The notes under the pieces: model-generated
What the model was told of the DNA's origin: nothing
The model's database searches: none
Seen by the model: the letters and a program-made list of their open reading frames with translations, nothing else
Part shown: one piece after another, positions 1 through 5,640 of the stretch
Layout: every line of letters begins with the position of its first letter
Position numbering within the stretch: the first letter of the stretch is position 1
From: Rhodobacteraceae bacterium UBA3087
GTDB taxonomy: Bacteria > Pseudomonadota > Alphaproteobacteria > Rhodobacterales > Rhodobacteraceae
Direction of reading: 5' to 3'
Length of the DNA: 6,242 nucleotides
Assembly (NCBI GenBank): GCA_002367285.1
Contig: DFBF01000026.1
Span: forward strand, 1,299-7,540
Made by a program: the position numbers and the translations under genes

Positions 1-399
1 GAAATTGGCGCGGGCCATACGGTGACGGCGCTTTACGAGGTCACGCCGGTTGGATCGGACGCAGTGATGAGCGACGCGCTGCGTTATGCGCCGCCGGTTG
101 ACGCGCCCGGCAGCGGCGAACTGGGATTTCTCAAACTGCGTTATAAAGCGCCGGGCGAAGACGTCAGCACCTTGATCGAAACGCCGATCCTGTCGGATAT
201 GGCCGCGATCAGCGAAGACGCACGTTTTTCCGCCGCCATCGCCGGATTTGGTCAACTGTTGCGTGACGGAAAATACCTGGGCGACTGGGGATACCGCGAC
301 CTGATCGCCTTGGCCAATGCCAACCGGGGCGCAGATGCCTACGGTTATCGCACCGAAGCGGTGCAGCTGATGCGCCTTGCCCAAAGTCTTGCACGGTAA
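1..399 (+). CDS. VWA-domain protein of the YfbK type, C-terminal fragment (5' end outside window)
   Basis: The reading frame is open from base 1 and ends in TAA at 397-399, so only the last 132 residues are seen. The fragment opens with EIGAGHTVTALYEV, a stretch I recognise from the C-terminal domain (DUF3520-like) of bacterial YfbK-type proteins that carry a von Willebrand factor A domain upstream. The later stretch around residues 50-130 (LRYKAPGED, FGQLLRDGKYLGDWGYRDLIALA, then a helical end) fits the same domain. The VWA domain with its metal-binding MIDAS site must lie left of the window and cannot be checked. Such proteins are usually lipoproteins or secreted proteins of uncertain role; nothing here adds a function. 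The GTG at 22 is an internal codon and not a start, because the conserved sequence continues upstream of it. Identification rests on motif memory and not on a search. Confidence 0.8.
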   Translation, partial: EIGAGHTVTALYEVTPVGSDAVMSDALRYAPPVDAPGSGELGFLKLRYKAPGEDVSTLIETPILSDMAAISEDARFSAAIAGFGQLLRDGKYLGDWGYRDLIALANANRGADAYGYRTEAVQLMRLAQSLAR

Positions 400-402
400 G
401 GC

Positions 403-431
403 TTGACCGCCCCCCTCTGCGCCCATAGCGT
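403..431 (+). promoter_or_regulatory. Candidate sigma-70-type promoter for the riboswitch-ribN transcript
   Basis: TTGACC at 403-408 is a good -35 box. Seventeen bases later, TAGCGT at 426-431 matches the first, second and last positions of the -10 consensus. Many alphaproteobacterial promoters rely on a strong -35 and a poor -10, so this is plausible. Transcription would begin near 438, at the foot of the 437-460 hairpin and before the riboswitch. The site starts only four bases after the stop codon of the upstream gene. It is an inference from motif and spacing. Confidence 0.35.
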
Positions 432-436
432 CCCCG

Positions 437-460
437 TGCCGACCCCATTCGGGGACGGCA
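437..460 (+). terminator. Strong hairpin before the riboswitch (terminator of upstream gene or 5' leader stem)
   Basis: Bases 437-446 (TGCCGACCCC) pair with 451-460 (GGGGACGGCA) around an ATTC loop, giving nine pairs and one A-A mismatch. No T-tract follows: the next bases are the first strand of the riboswitch P1 helix. It could stop transcripts of the VWA gene only weakly. If the promoter at 403-431 is real, it forms the extreme 5' end of the ribN mRNA instead. An alternative pairing uses GTCCCC at 430-435 against GGGGAC at 451-456. Confidence 0.45.
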
Positions 461-461
461 A

Positions 462-680
462 CATTCTCAGGGCGGGATGAAATTCCCCACCGGCGGTAAG
501 TCAGAATTAGGAATCACCAGAAACGTGCCCCATTTTTCAAGCACTCTTAGCTTGAACAAATGAGTCCGGATTTCCGAATTCTGATAGAGCCCGCGAGCGG
601 CTGCGTTTCATGAAACCCAGTGTCCAGCAGATCCGGTGCAACTCCGGAGCCGACGGTTAAAGTCCGGATGAAAGAGAATG
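462..680 (+). promoter_or_regulatory. FMN riboswitch (RFN element) aptamer
   Basis: This cis-acting RNA binds flavin mononucleotide and turns down the downstream gene when FMN is plentiful. The closing helix P1 is seven perfect pairs, CATTCTC at 462-468 with GAGAATG at 674-680. The invariant RFN blocks are all present in order: AGGGCGGGATGAAATTCCCC and CCGGCGGTAA (469-499), GAGCCCGCGAGCGG (587-600), CAGCAGATCCGG (625-636), and GAGCCGACGGTTAAAGTCCGG (647-667). A small hairpin is formed by TCCGG 632-636 with CCGGA 644-648. The variable arm is long (501-584), with TCAGAATT 501-508 pairing AATTCTGA 577-584 and an inner seven-pair hairpin, 536-542 with 550-556. A 12-base palindrome GTTTCATGAAAC at 605-616 forms another peripheral tip. 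At 219 nt it is longer than the compact versions, because of these arms. The next gene is a riboflavin transporter, which fits the ligand. Confidence 0.96.
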
Positions 681-709
681 GTCAGGCGCACCCGGCAACG
701 GGGGCGTCC

Positions 710-749
710 GTCCTGTCTGCCTTGGGTCACGTGCGTAAGGATAAAGGAC
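710..749 (+). promoter_or_regulatory. Expression platform: putative Shine-Dalgarno-masking hairpin of ribN
   Basis: The ribN ribosome binding site is AAAGGA (743-748), eight bases before the ATG at 757. GTCCT at 710-714 can pair with AGGAC at 745-749, which covers that site. CCTT at 720-723 can pair with AAGG at 737-740 to extend the stem, leaving a small internal loop (715-719 against 741-744). No T-run follows any hairpin between the aptamer and the start codon, so translational rather than transcriptional control is the better reading. That is also the common mode for RFN elements in Proteobacteria. The pairing was found by eye and no folding energy was computed. Confidence 0.5.
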
Positions 750-756
750 AAACGCC

Positions 757-1626
757 ATGACTCGCCAACCTATGATCGCCGCCGGCCTGATGGTCGCGGC
801 AGGTGCGTTTTTCGCACTGGTCAACACGGCCATTCAGGCCGCCACCATGCTGAACGGGGCCGCGCCACCCGCGGTGACCTTCTGGCAATATCTCATCGCT
901 TTGGGGTTCTATATCCCATGGATTTACCGCCACCGTCTGGCCGTGTTGCGCACGGACCAGGTCGGCTTGCATGTGTTACGTGTCGCGCTGGCGGCGGTCG
1001 GCGTGCAGCTTTGGGTCATGGGCCTGGCCCATGTGCCGATCTGGCAGGCGATTGCGCTGATCATGCTGTCGCCGTTTTTCGTCACGCTGGGCGCCGGGCT
1101 GGTGCTGCGTGAAAACGTAACCACGCAACGCTGGGGCGCGGTGGTTCTGGGCATTGTCGGTGGGGCCATCATCCTAGAACCCTGGTCAGATCGGTTTCAG
1201 ATGTACGCGTTGTTGCCAGTTGCCGCCGCCGCCTTTTGGGCCGCGTCATCTGTGGTGACCAAACGGCTGACCCGTGTCGACGGGCCGGAAACGGTAACGA
1301 TCTACCTGCTGGTCCTGCTGACGCCGATCAATTTTGGCCTGGCGGCGGGCACGGGCTTTGCCTTGCCGCAATCCGCCATCTGGTATGTGGTCGGTGCAGG
1401 GTTGTTGACGGCAGCCGCGCAGCACGTGTTGGTCAAGGCCTATTCCATGGCTGATGCGGCGTTCCTGCAACCGTTTGACCACCTAAAACTACCGTTGAAC
1501 GTGGCGCTTGGGTTTGCCGCTTTCGGCTTCGCGCCAACCGGGTCCATGTGGCTGGGTACGGCAATCATTCTGGCCGCCAGCTTTTATCTGTTGAACCAGG
1601 AAAGCCGCACGGCACAGCCTGCGTAA
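757..1626 (+). CDS. ribN: Riboflavin importer, RibN type (EamA/DMT superfamily)
   Basis: The product is 289 residues, the usual length for ten-helix members of the drug/metabolite transporter superfamily. Hydrophobic segments lie near residues 5-28, 38-57, 70-90, 95-117, 124-141, 149-167, 178-197, 207-225, 236-257 and 262-280. They form two EamA repeats of five helices each, with a short charged linker (EPWSDRFQ) between them. The substrate is assigned from context: the gene is alone behind a complete FMN riboswitch. RibN proteins, known in rhizobia, Vibrio and roseobacters, are EamA-family riboflavin importers found in this setting. The sequence alone would only say DMT-family permease. The ATG at 757 is chosen for its spacing to AAAGGA (743-748) and because the first helix begins directly after it. 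It probably acts in the inner membrane, bringing in riboflavin that flavokinase traps as FMN, which would close the feedback loop. No riboflavin biosynthesis gene is adjacent. Confidence 0.85.
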   Translation: MTRQPMIAAGLMVAAGAFFALVNTAIQAATMLNGAAPPAVTFWQYLIALGFYIPWIYRHRLAVLRTDQVGLHVLRVALAAVGVQLWVMGLAHVPIWQAIALIMLSPFFVTLGAGLVLRENVTTQRWGAVVLGIVGGAIILEPWSDRFQMYALLPVAAAAFWAASSVVTKRLTRVDGPETVTIYLLVLLTPINFGLAAGTGFALPQSAIWYVVGAGLLTAAAQHVLVKAYSMADAAFLQPFDHLKLPLNVALGFAAFGFAPTGSMWLGTAIILAASFYLLNQESRTAQPA

Positions 1627-1632
1627 GCGAAT

Positions 1633-1660
1633 GGGCGCGCGGGGCTTCCCCCACGCGCCC
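1633..1660. terminator. GC-rich hairpin between convergent genes (probable bidirectional terminator)
   Basis: GGGCGCG 1633-1639 pairs with CGCGCCC 1654-1660. GGGG 1641-1644 pairs with CCCC 1649-1652. There is one C/A mismatch and a CTTC loop. It sits seven bases after the ribN stop and 36 bases from the stop of the opposing heat shock gene. It has no good T-run on either side, so termination efficiency is uncertain. Confidence 0.65.
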
Positions 1661-1695
1661 GATACTTCAAACGGCTATTCCAAACGAAAGGTGGC

Positions 1696-2151
1696 TCAGG
1701 CTTCGATCACCGTCGCATTCACATCCTTGGCGCGGGCGATTTCAACCCGGCGCGGCTTCAGCGCCTCGGGCACTTCGCGGGCCAGGTCGATGTGCAACAT
1801 GCCGTGTGCATGGGCCGCACCGGTGACACGTACATGTTCGGCCAGATGGAACCGGCGTTCGAATGCACGTGTGGCAATGCCACGGTGCAAATAGGTGACT
1901 TCGCTGTCGCTGGGCGCCTTTTTGGCGGTCACGAACAGCGCGTTTTCCTTTACCTCAACCGACAGTTCATCATCGGTGAACCCGGCAACGGCAACGGAAA
2001 TCCGCCAGGCATCTTCGCCGGTTTTTTCAATGTTATACGGGGGGTAGCTTTCGCGGCTGACATCATTGGTCAGCACTCGGTCCATCAGGTCGGCGATCTG
2101 GTCAAAACCGACGGTGGCACGGTACAGGGGGGTCAGGTCGAAATTACGCAT
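1696..2151 (-). CDS. ibpA: Small heat shock protein Hsp20, IbpA family
   Basis: This is an ATP-independent chaperone that binds unfolding proteins and hands them to DnaK and ClpB. The 151-residue product begins MRNFDLTPLYRATVGFDQIA, closely resembling the start of E. coli IbpA (MRNFDLSPLYRS...GFDR). The alpha-crystallin domain spans about residues 36-127. It includes YPPYNIE (36-42), VAVAGF (53-58), a loop with TYLHRGIATRAFERRF (86-101), and the family signature AHGMLHIDL (115-123). The C-terminal I-x-I-like motif for oligomer assembly is VEI at 136-138, just after KPRR. I chose the ATG at 2149-2151 because GGAGGA lies six to seven bases upstream on the minus strand and homology begins exactly there. 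An in-frame ATG at 2193 would add 14 residues with no family match. A heat-shock-type promoter lies upstream (2242-2267). The gene converges on ribN and lies downstream of the protease gene on the same strand. Confidence 0.93.
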   Translation of the reverse strand: MRNFDLTPLYRATVGFDQIADLMDRVLTNDVSRESYPPYNIEKTGEDAWRISVAVAGFTDDELSVEVKENALFVTAKKAPSDSEVTYLHRGIATRAFERRFHLAEHVRVTGAAHAHGMLHIDLAREVPEALKPRRVEIARAKDVNATVIEA

Positions 2152-2181
2152 TGCGTCCTCCATTTGAGCGACTGTATTGGC

Positions 2182-2202
2182 GCCTTCCCACATGGGACAG
2201 GC
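2182..2202 (-). promoter_or_regulatory. Hairpin in the ibpA 5' leader
   Basis: On the minus strand GCCT and TCCC pair with GGGA and AGGC (plus-strand segments 2199-2202, 2194-2197, 2186-2189 and 2182-2185). There is one bulged base and a four-base loop. It lies about 30 bases upstream of the ibpA start codon, between the terminator-like hairpin and the ribosome binding site. Whether it has a regulatory role is unknown. Leaders of alphaproteobacterial small heat shock genes often carry strings of hairpins that act as thermosensors (ROSE elements). Confidence 0.4.
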
Positions 2203-2204
2203 AT

Positions 2205-2231
2205 AAAAACGGACCCGCCAGGCGGCGTCCG
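2205..2231 (-). terminator. Intrinsic terminator shape (protease gene) inside the ibpA upstream region
   Basis: On the minus strand CGGAC pairs with GTCCG (plus 2227-2231 with 2210-2214) and CCGCC with GGCGG (2221-2225 with 2215-2219). The bulge is a single base (2226). The tip base is 2220, so the outermost pair of the inner stem probably opens to give a normal loop. A run of five T residues (plus A 2205-2209) follows directly. This is the clearest intrinsic terminator in the window and lies 52 bases past the protease stop codon. If the promoter at 2242-2267 is used, this hairpin also forms the 5' end of the ibpA mRNA. Confidence 0.75.
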
Positions 2232-2241
2232 TGACACAGAG

Positions 2242-2267
2242 GTATGGTGGATTTTCGGGCTTTCAAG
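2242..2267 (-). promoter_or_regulatory. Candidate heat-shock (RpoH/sigma-32) promoter of ibpA
   Basis: On the minus strand CTTGAA (plus 2262-2267) is an exact sigma-32 -35 core. After a 13-base spacer comes ACCATAC (plus 2242-2248), a partial match to the -10 core CCCATnT. The predicted start of transcription is around 2232-2236, about 80-85 bases upstream of the ibpA start codon. The -35 overlaps a small inverted repeat, GGGCT (2257-2261) with AGCCC (2266-2270). The match is by eye, and the gene's identity makes a heat-shock promoter expected. Confidence 0.5.
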
Positions 2268-2283
2268 CCCTGCGCTGGCGATC

Positions 2284-3111
2284 CTAGGGGCGCAGAAATT
2301 TCGCGCCACCGTTGCTGCGTTTCCCCTGTGGGGTGATGCGCTGTGCGGTGGGGGTCACGCGGGTAAACACCCCATCGCTTTCCTCCAAAATCGCCATCAG
2401 ATCGGCCAGAGGGCGTTCCAGGCTGGTGCCCAGGCTAACGGGAACATCACGCACGAACGCCTTGGCAGAAACGACCGACACGATCCGCGCCTTACCGTTT
2501 TCATACACAAAAATCGGCGCGCCAGAGCTTCCGTAATCCACGTCACAGCTTAAAACCAGCGTGCCGGATTGGCGCGCCAGCACGTGGCACATTTCCTGCA
2601 AAGCCGGGCTTTCGGACCGGTCATGCGCATAGGACACTACGCCGACCTCGGCCCCTTTGCGCGGGCGCACGTCCGTTTCAAAGGGCGTGACAGAGGTGGT
2701 GCGGATCGGCTGATCCAGTTCCAGCAACGCCAGGTCATGCGCAACGCGTGTGGTTTTGTTGATGCCGGAAAAGTCGAAATCAGGATGTACTATGGCACGG
2801 CGCACACCGCGATAAGCCGAGGCGCGGCCATTGCGCCAGCCGGCCAGGAACTCGATCTCACCCGGCTCGTAACGCCGTCCGGTTTCCTTGTCGAACAGGC
2901 AATGCCCAGCGGTCAGAACAAGGTTATCGGCGATCATCGCCCCGGTGCAGAAGCTCTCGCCGCTCATGTTCAGGCGGCCAACGGCCTCCCAACCACGGCT
3001 GTCATCACCTGTCATCAGGCTGCGCAGGGCCGAGGTTCCCGACGGATCGGACGCCCCCAAAGGAGTTGAAAAACCCATCGCAACCGCAAGAAATATAAGT
3101 AGTTTTTTCAT
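2284..3111 (-). CDS. Secreted trypsin-like serine protease (S1 family)
   Basis: The product is 275 residues. Its N-terminus, MKKLLIFLAVAMGFSTPLGA, is a clear Sec signal peptide with likely cleavage after A20, so it acts in the periplasm or outside the cell. The catalytic triad is readable: H70 in LTAGHC, D126 in AHDLALLEL, and S196 in YGSSGAP. Four cysteines outside the signal (C55, C71, C175, C189) suit two disulfides, with C55-C71 bracketing the active-site histidine as in chymotrypsin. There is no PDZ domain and no room for one, so it is not a DegP/HtrA protein. It resembles the short bacterial trypsin-like/V8-like proteases; the cleavage specificity is not known. I start at the ATG at 3109-3111 because the signal peptide begins there and AAGGGA lies about seven bases upstream. 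An in-frame start at 3186 would put 25 residues in front of the signal. No convincing promoter was seen in the 89 bases separating it from glcF. Confidence 0.88.
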   Translation of the reverse strand: MKKLLIFLAVAMGFSTPLGASDPSGTSALRSLMTGDDSRGWEAVGRLNMSGESFCTGAMIADNLVLTAGHCLFDKETGRRYEPGEIEFLAGWRNGRASAYRGVRRAIVHPDFDFSGINKTTRVAHDLALLELDQPIRTTSVTPFETDVRPRKGAEVGVVSYAHDRSESPALQEMCHVLARQSGTLVLSCDVDYGSSGAPIFVYENGKARIVSVVSAKAFVRDVPVSLGTSLERPLADLMAILEESDGVFTRVTPTAQRITPQGKRSNGGAKFLRP

Positions 3112-3160
3112 ATTCCAGTCCCTTGACGGGACGGGCGTAGCAAGCAATTGAGGCAAGAAT

Positions 3161-3184
3161 GGGGCGGGATTGTGCCCCCCCGCC
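3161..3184 (-). terminator. Weak hairpin after glcF (possible operon terminator)
   Basis: On the minus strand GGCGGG (plus 3179-3184) pairs with CCCGCC (plus 3163-3168) across a ten-base loop. An alternative pairs GGGGC (3174-3178) with GCCCC (3161-3165). The bases after it on that strand are only mildly T-rich (ATTCTTGCC). It lies 16 bases past the glcF stop. Read-through into the protease gene is quite possible. Confidence 0.4.
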
Positions 3185-3200
3185 ATAATCGGGGCCGCAA

Positions 3201-4481
3201 TCAGCCCAGCTTGCGCGGCTTGGGCCCACCTGTGGCCCAGTCCAGCAATTCAACCGTATGCACCACGGGCACATCCGTACCGCCGCCGATCTGGACCATG
3301 CAGCCAATGTTTCCTGCCGCAATGATTTCGGGGGCCTTCGCCTCCAACGTCTTGATTTTGCGACCTTTTAGCTGCGCACTGATCTCAGGCTGCATCAGGT
3401 TATAGGTGCCTGCCGACCCGCAACACAGATGCGGATCAGACGGTTCGACCACCTCGAAACCTGCACGTTTCAGCAAGGTTTTGGGGTGGGTTTTCACCTG
3501 TTGGCCGTGCTGTAGGCTACAGGCCGAATGATACGCCACCCGTTGCCCCATTGCACCACTTGGCACCTCAAGTTTCATCAACAACTCGCTGATATCCATT
3601 GCCAATTCACTGACCCGCGCGGCATCATTCGCCAGTGGGTCATTGCGCAACATGAAACCATAGTCCTTGACGGTCGTACCACAACCCGAGGTGTTGATGA
3701 CGATCGCGTCCAGGCCATCGCCCCGGTCTTCCGCCATCCAGACGCGGATGTTGTTGGCGGCCGAGCTGTGGCTTTCTTTTTCCTTGCCCATGTGGTGGGT
3801 CAGCGCGCCGCAACAGCCCATGCCTTTGGCCACCACGACCTCGCAGCCCAGCCGGGTCAACAGCCGGATGGTTGCGTCATTGATATCGGTATCCAGCGCC
3901 TTTTGCGCACAGCCCGTCATCAACGCGACCCGCATCTTGCGCGCGCCCTTGGCCGGGAATACTTGGGCGTCGTCATTGGGGCTGCGCGCCGGAATCTGCT
4001 TGGGCGCCATGGCCAGCATCGCCTGAATGCGCGCGTCCGGGATCAGTTTTCGAAAAGGTTTGCCGATTTTGGCGCCCAACAGGGCCAGCCGGAACCGCCC
4101 CGGGTATGGGATGATCTGCGCCAGGGTCCAGCGCAACAGGCGGTCCATGATCGGCCGCTTATAGGTCTTTTCGATATGCGCCCGCGCCAGGTCCACCAGA
4201 TGCATGTAATGCACCCCGGACGGGCAGGTTGTCATGCAGGCCAGGCAGGACAGGCAGCGGTCGACATGCTGCACGGTCTTGGCATCCGCAGGGCGGTCGC
4301 TCTCCAGCATATCCTTGATCAGATAGATGCGGCCACGGGGGCTGTCCAGCTCATCGCCCAGCACCTGATAGGTCGGGCAAGTCGCGGTGCAGAACCCGCA
4401 ATGCACACAGGACCGCAGGATCTCGTTTGCCCGTTCAATGCCGGGATCGGTCAGCTGTTCGGGCGTGAAAGTCGTTTGCAT
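3201..4481 (-). CDS. glcF: Glycolate oxidase iron-sulfur subunit GlcF
   Basis: GlcF carries electrons from the flavin subunits of glycolate oxidase towards the respiratory chain at the inner membrane. The 426-residue product has two [4Fe-4S] ferredoxin-type motifs near its N-terminus: C25-C28-C31-C35 (CVHCGFCTATCP) and C76-C79-C82-C86 (CLSCLACMTTCP). Two CCG (cysteine-rich) domains follow. The first contains GC at 190-191, C223-C224 (GCCGALTHH) and C267. The second contains C321 (HSACSLQHG), C353-C354 (LCCGSAGTYNL) and C394. All expected cysteines are present and the length is normal for the family. It starts one base after the glcE stop, with a G-rich ribosome binding site (GGGGG) inside the end of glcE, so translation is coupled. 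LldE/LutA-type lactate oxidase subunits share the CCG domains, but the two ferredoxin motifs and the glcD-glcE neighbours point to glycolate. Confidence 0.95.
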   Translation of the reverse strand: MQTTFTPEQLTDPGIERANEILRSCVHCGFCTATCPTYQVLGDELDSPRGRIYLIKDMLESDRPADAKTVQHVDRCLSCLACMTTCPSGVHYMHLVDLARAHIEKTYKRPIMDRLLRWTLAQIIPYPGRFRLALLGAKIGKPFRKLIPDARIQAMLAMAPKQIPARSPNDDAQVFPAKGARKMRVALMTGCAQKALDTDINDATIRLLTRLGCEVVVAKGMGCCGALTHHMGKEKESHSSAANNIRVWMAEDRGDGLDAIVINTSGCGTTVKDYGFMLRNDPLANDAARVSELAMDISELLMKLEVPSGAMGQRVAYHSACSLQHGQQVKTHPKTLLKRAGFEVVEPSDPHLCCGSAGTYNLMQPEISAQLKGRKIKTLEAKAPEIIAAGNIGCMVQIGGGTDVPVVHTVELLDWATGGPKPRKLG

Positions 4482-4482
4482 C

Positions 4483-5640
4483 TCAGGCCCCCATCAGACC
4501 GGGGTTCAAAATACCCCGAGGATCGAATTTGTGACGTAATGCGGTTGTAAGTGCCGCGATTGCTGGGGGTTCAGGTTCGAAAACTGAAAGCTCCCGTCGC
4601 AAGGTCACTGGTGCTTTCACCAAGGTCGCGTGACCTCCGCCCAGCGCCGCCATCTGCGCGCGGATCAATTTCGCGCCGCCATCCGGCAAGGCGTTTGCGT
4701 CCGGTGCCAGCCAGATCAACCCGCCGCCCCAATCAAAAATGGCGCGATGTGACAGGTTGTTCTGCGCCAACATGGCCGATATCAGCGGGCCAGAAGACGG
4801 GGTGACCGACAGGCGCCACACAATGTCGGCATCGGCAAAGGGCGCAACATCCCGCAGCTGTTGCCACAGGGTCGAACTGGCCGCACCCTCGACCACGGTC
4901 CAATCGCCACCAAGCCGATCTGCCATTGCCCCCAGTCGATAGGCGACTGCCCCGGCCAGGCCTTCAAACCGGATCCGGGTTTCGCTGTCATCCCCGCCGG
5001 TATCGGGCCCAAGATGTGCCGCCCCGGTAATATCAAAGGGCGATCCCAACGCGCCCGAAAGCGCGGCGATCCCGTTTGCCGCGTCCAGTCCGCGCGCCAC
5101 CAAAGTCGCCTCAACCTCAGGAATTGCGCCCACTTTCAGGCTGACCTGGGACAGCACACCCAATGTGCCCCAACTGCCCGCCATCAGTTTGACCAGGTCA
5201 TAACCGGTGACGTTCTTCATCACACGGCCACCATTTTTCAAAACCTGCCCAGAGCCGTCGACAAACCGGACCCCCAACGCAAAGTCACGCGCCGCGCCGA
5301 CCTGAATGCGGCGGGGACCGGACACGTTGGCGGCAACCACACCCCCAATCGTTGGCGTCCCGGTGGTGCCCAGCAGGCCCCGGTGGTCCATCGGCTCAAA
5401 CGGCAGACGCTGGCCTTGGGCGGCCAGCAGCGCGTCAATCTCGGCCATCGGCGTGCCCGCCTGCACCACCAAAGTCATCGCGCCGGGCTCGTACAGGCTG
5501 ACGCCGGACAGACCGGAAGTCGACAGGACCGTACCGTCGGCAGGTATGCCGATATCACGGGTGCCGCCGCCCTGAATGCGTAAAGGGCCGGTCGCCGAGG
5601 CAACCGCTTCGGCCAGTTCCTGTTCCGTTGTCGGGGTCAT
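4483..5640 (-). CDS. glcE: Glycolate oxidase FAD-binding subunit GlcE
   Basis: GlcE is the second flavoprotein subunit of glycolate oxidase, which oxidises glycolate to glyoxylate. The 385-residue product has a PCMH-type FAD-binding domain: RIQGGGTRDIG at 21-31, the segment LLGTTGTPTIGGVVAANVSG at 89-108, and VTGYDLVKLMAGSWGTLGV at 144-162. These match the flavin-binding blocks of GlcE and GlcD. The end, HKFDPRGILNPGLMGA (370-385), is the usual C-terminal block of the family. It is slightly longer than E. coli GlcE (about 350), with the extra length in the poorly conserved middle. The start ATG at 5638-5640 overlaps the glcD stop as ATGA, showing tight translational coupling. The alternative, a stand-alone FAD-linked oxidase, is made unlikely by its place between glcD and glcF. 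Confidence 0.94.
   Translation of the reverse strand: MTPTTEQELAEAVASATGPLRIQGGGTRDIGIPADGTVLSTSGLSGVSLYEPGAMTLVVQAGTPMAEIDALLAAQGQRLPFEPMDHRGLLGTTGTPTIGGVVAANVSGPRRIQVGAARDFALGVRFVDGSGQVLKNGGRVMKNVTGYDLVKLMAGSWGTLGVLSQVSLKVGAIPEVEATLVARGLDAANGIAALSGALGSPFDITGAAHLGPDTGGDDSETRIRFEGLAGAVAYRLGAMADRLGGDWTVVEGAASSTLWQQLRDVAPFADADIVWRLSVTPSSGPLISAMLAQNNLSHRAIFDWGGGLIWLAPDANALPDGGAKLIRAQMAALGGGHATLVKAPVTLRRELSVFEPEPPAIAALTTALRHKFDPRGILNPGLMGA

Noticed and set aside
728..733. CACGTG palindrome as a regulator binding site
   Set aside because: Six bases are too few to support an operator, and the bases lie in the loop of the proposed ribosome-site-masking hairpin.
678..1112. A 144-codon plus-strand frame starting at the last bases of the riboswitch
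   Set aside because: It overlaps ribN in another frame, starts inside the aptamer P1 helix and has the arginine-rich composition of a frame-shifted GC-rich gene.
2152..2193. An extended ibpA start at 2193
   Set aside because: The added 14 residues lack family similarity and would run through the leader hairpin. GGAGGA is correctly placed for the start at 2151.
1792..2553. A 253-codon open frame on the plus strand spanning ibpA and the protease end
   Set aside because: It crosses two well-supported minus-strand genes and the intergenic signals between them, and has no recognisable family features.
3112..3186. An extended protease start at 3186
   Set aside because: It would place 25 residues before a textbook signal peptide and run through the hairpin after glcF.
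3528..4550. A 340-codon open frame on the plus strand opposite glcF
   Set aside because: It is a mirror of GC-rich glcF coding sequence. It is rich in His, Gln, Arg and Ala with no recognisable domain, while glcF has full iron-sulfur motifs on the other strand.
4861..5583. A 240-codon open frame on the plus strand opposite glcE
   Set aside because: It lies entirely inside glcE, has antisense-type composition and no motif, and glcE is intact.
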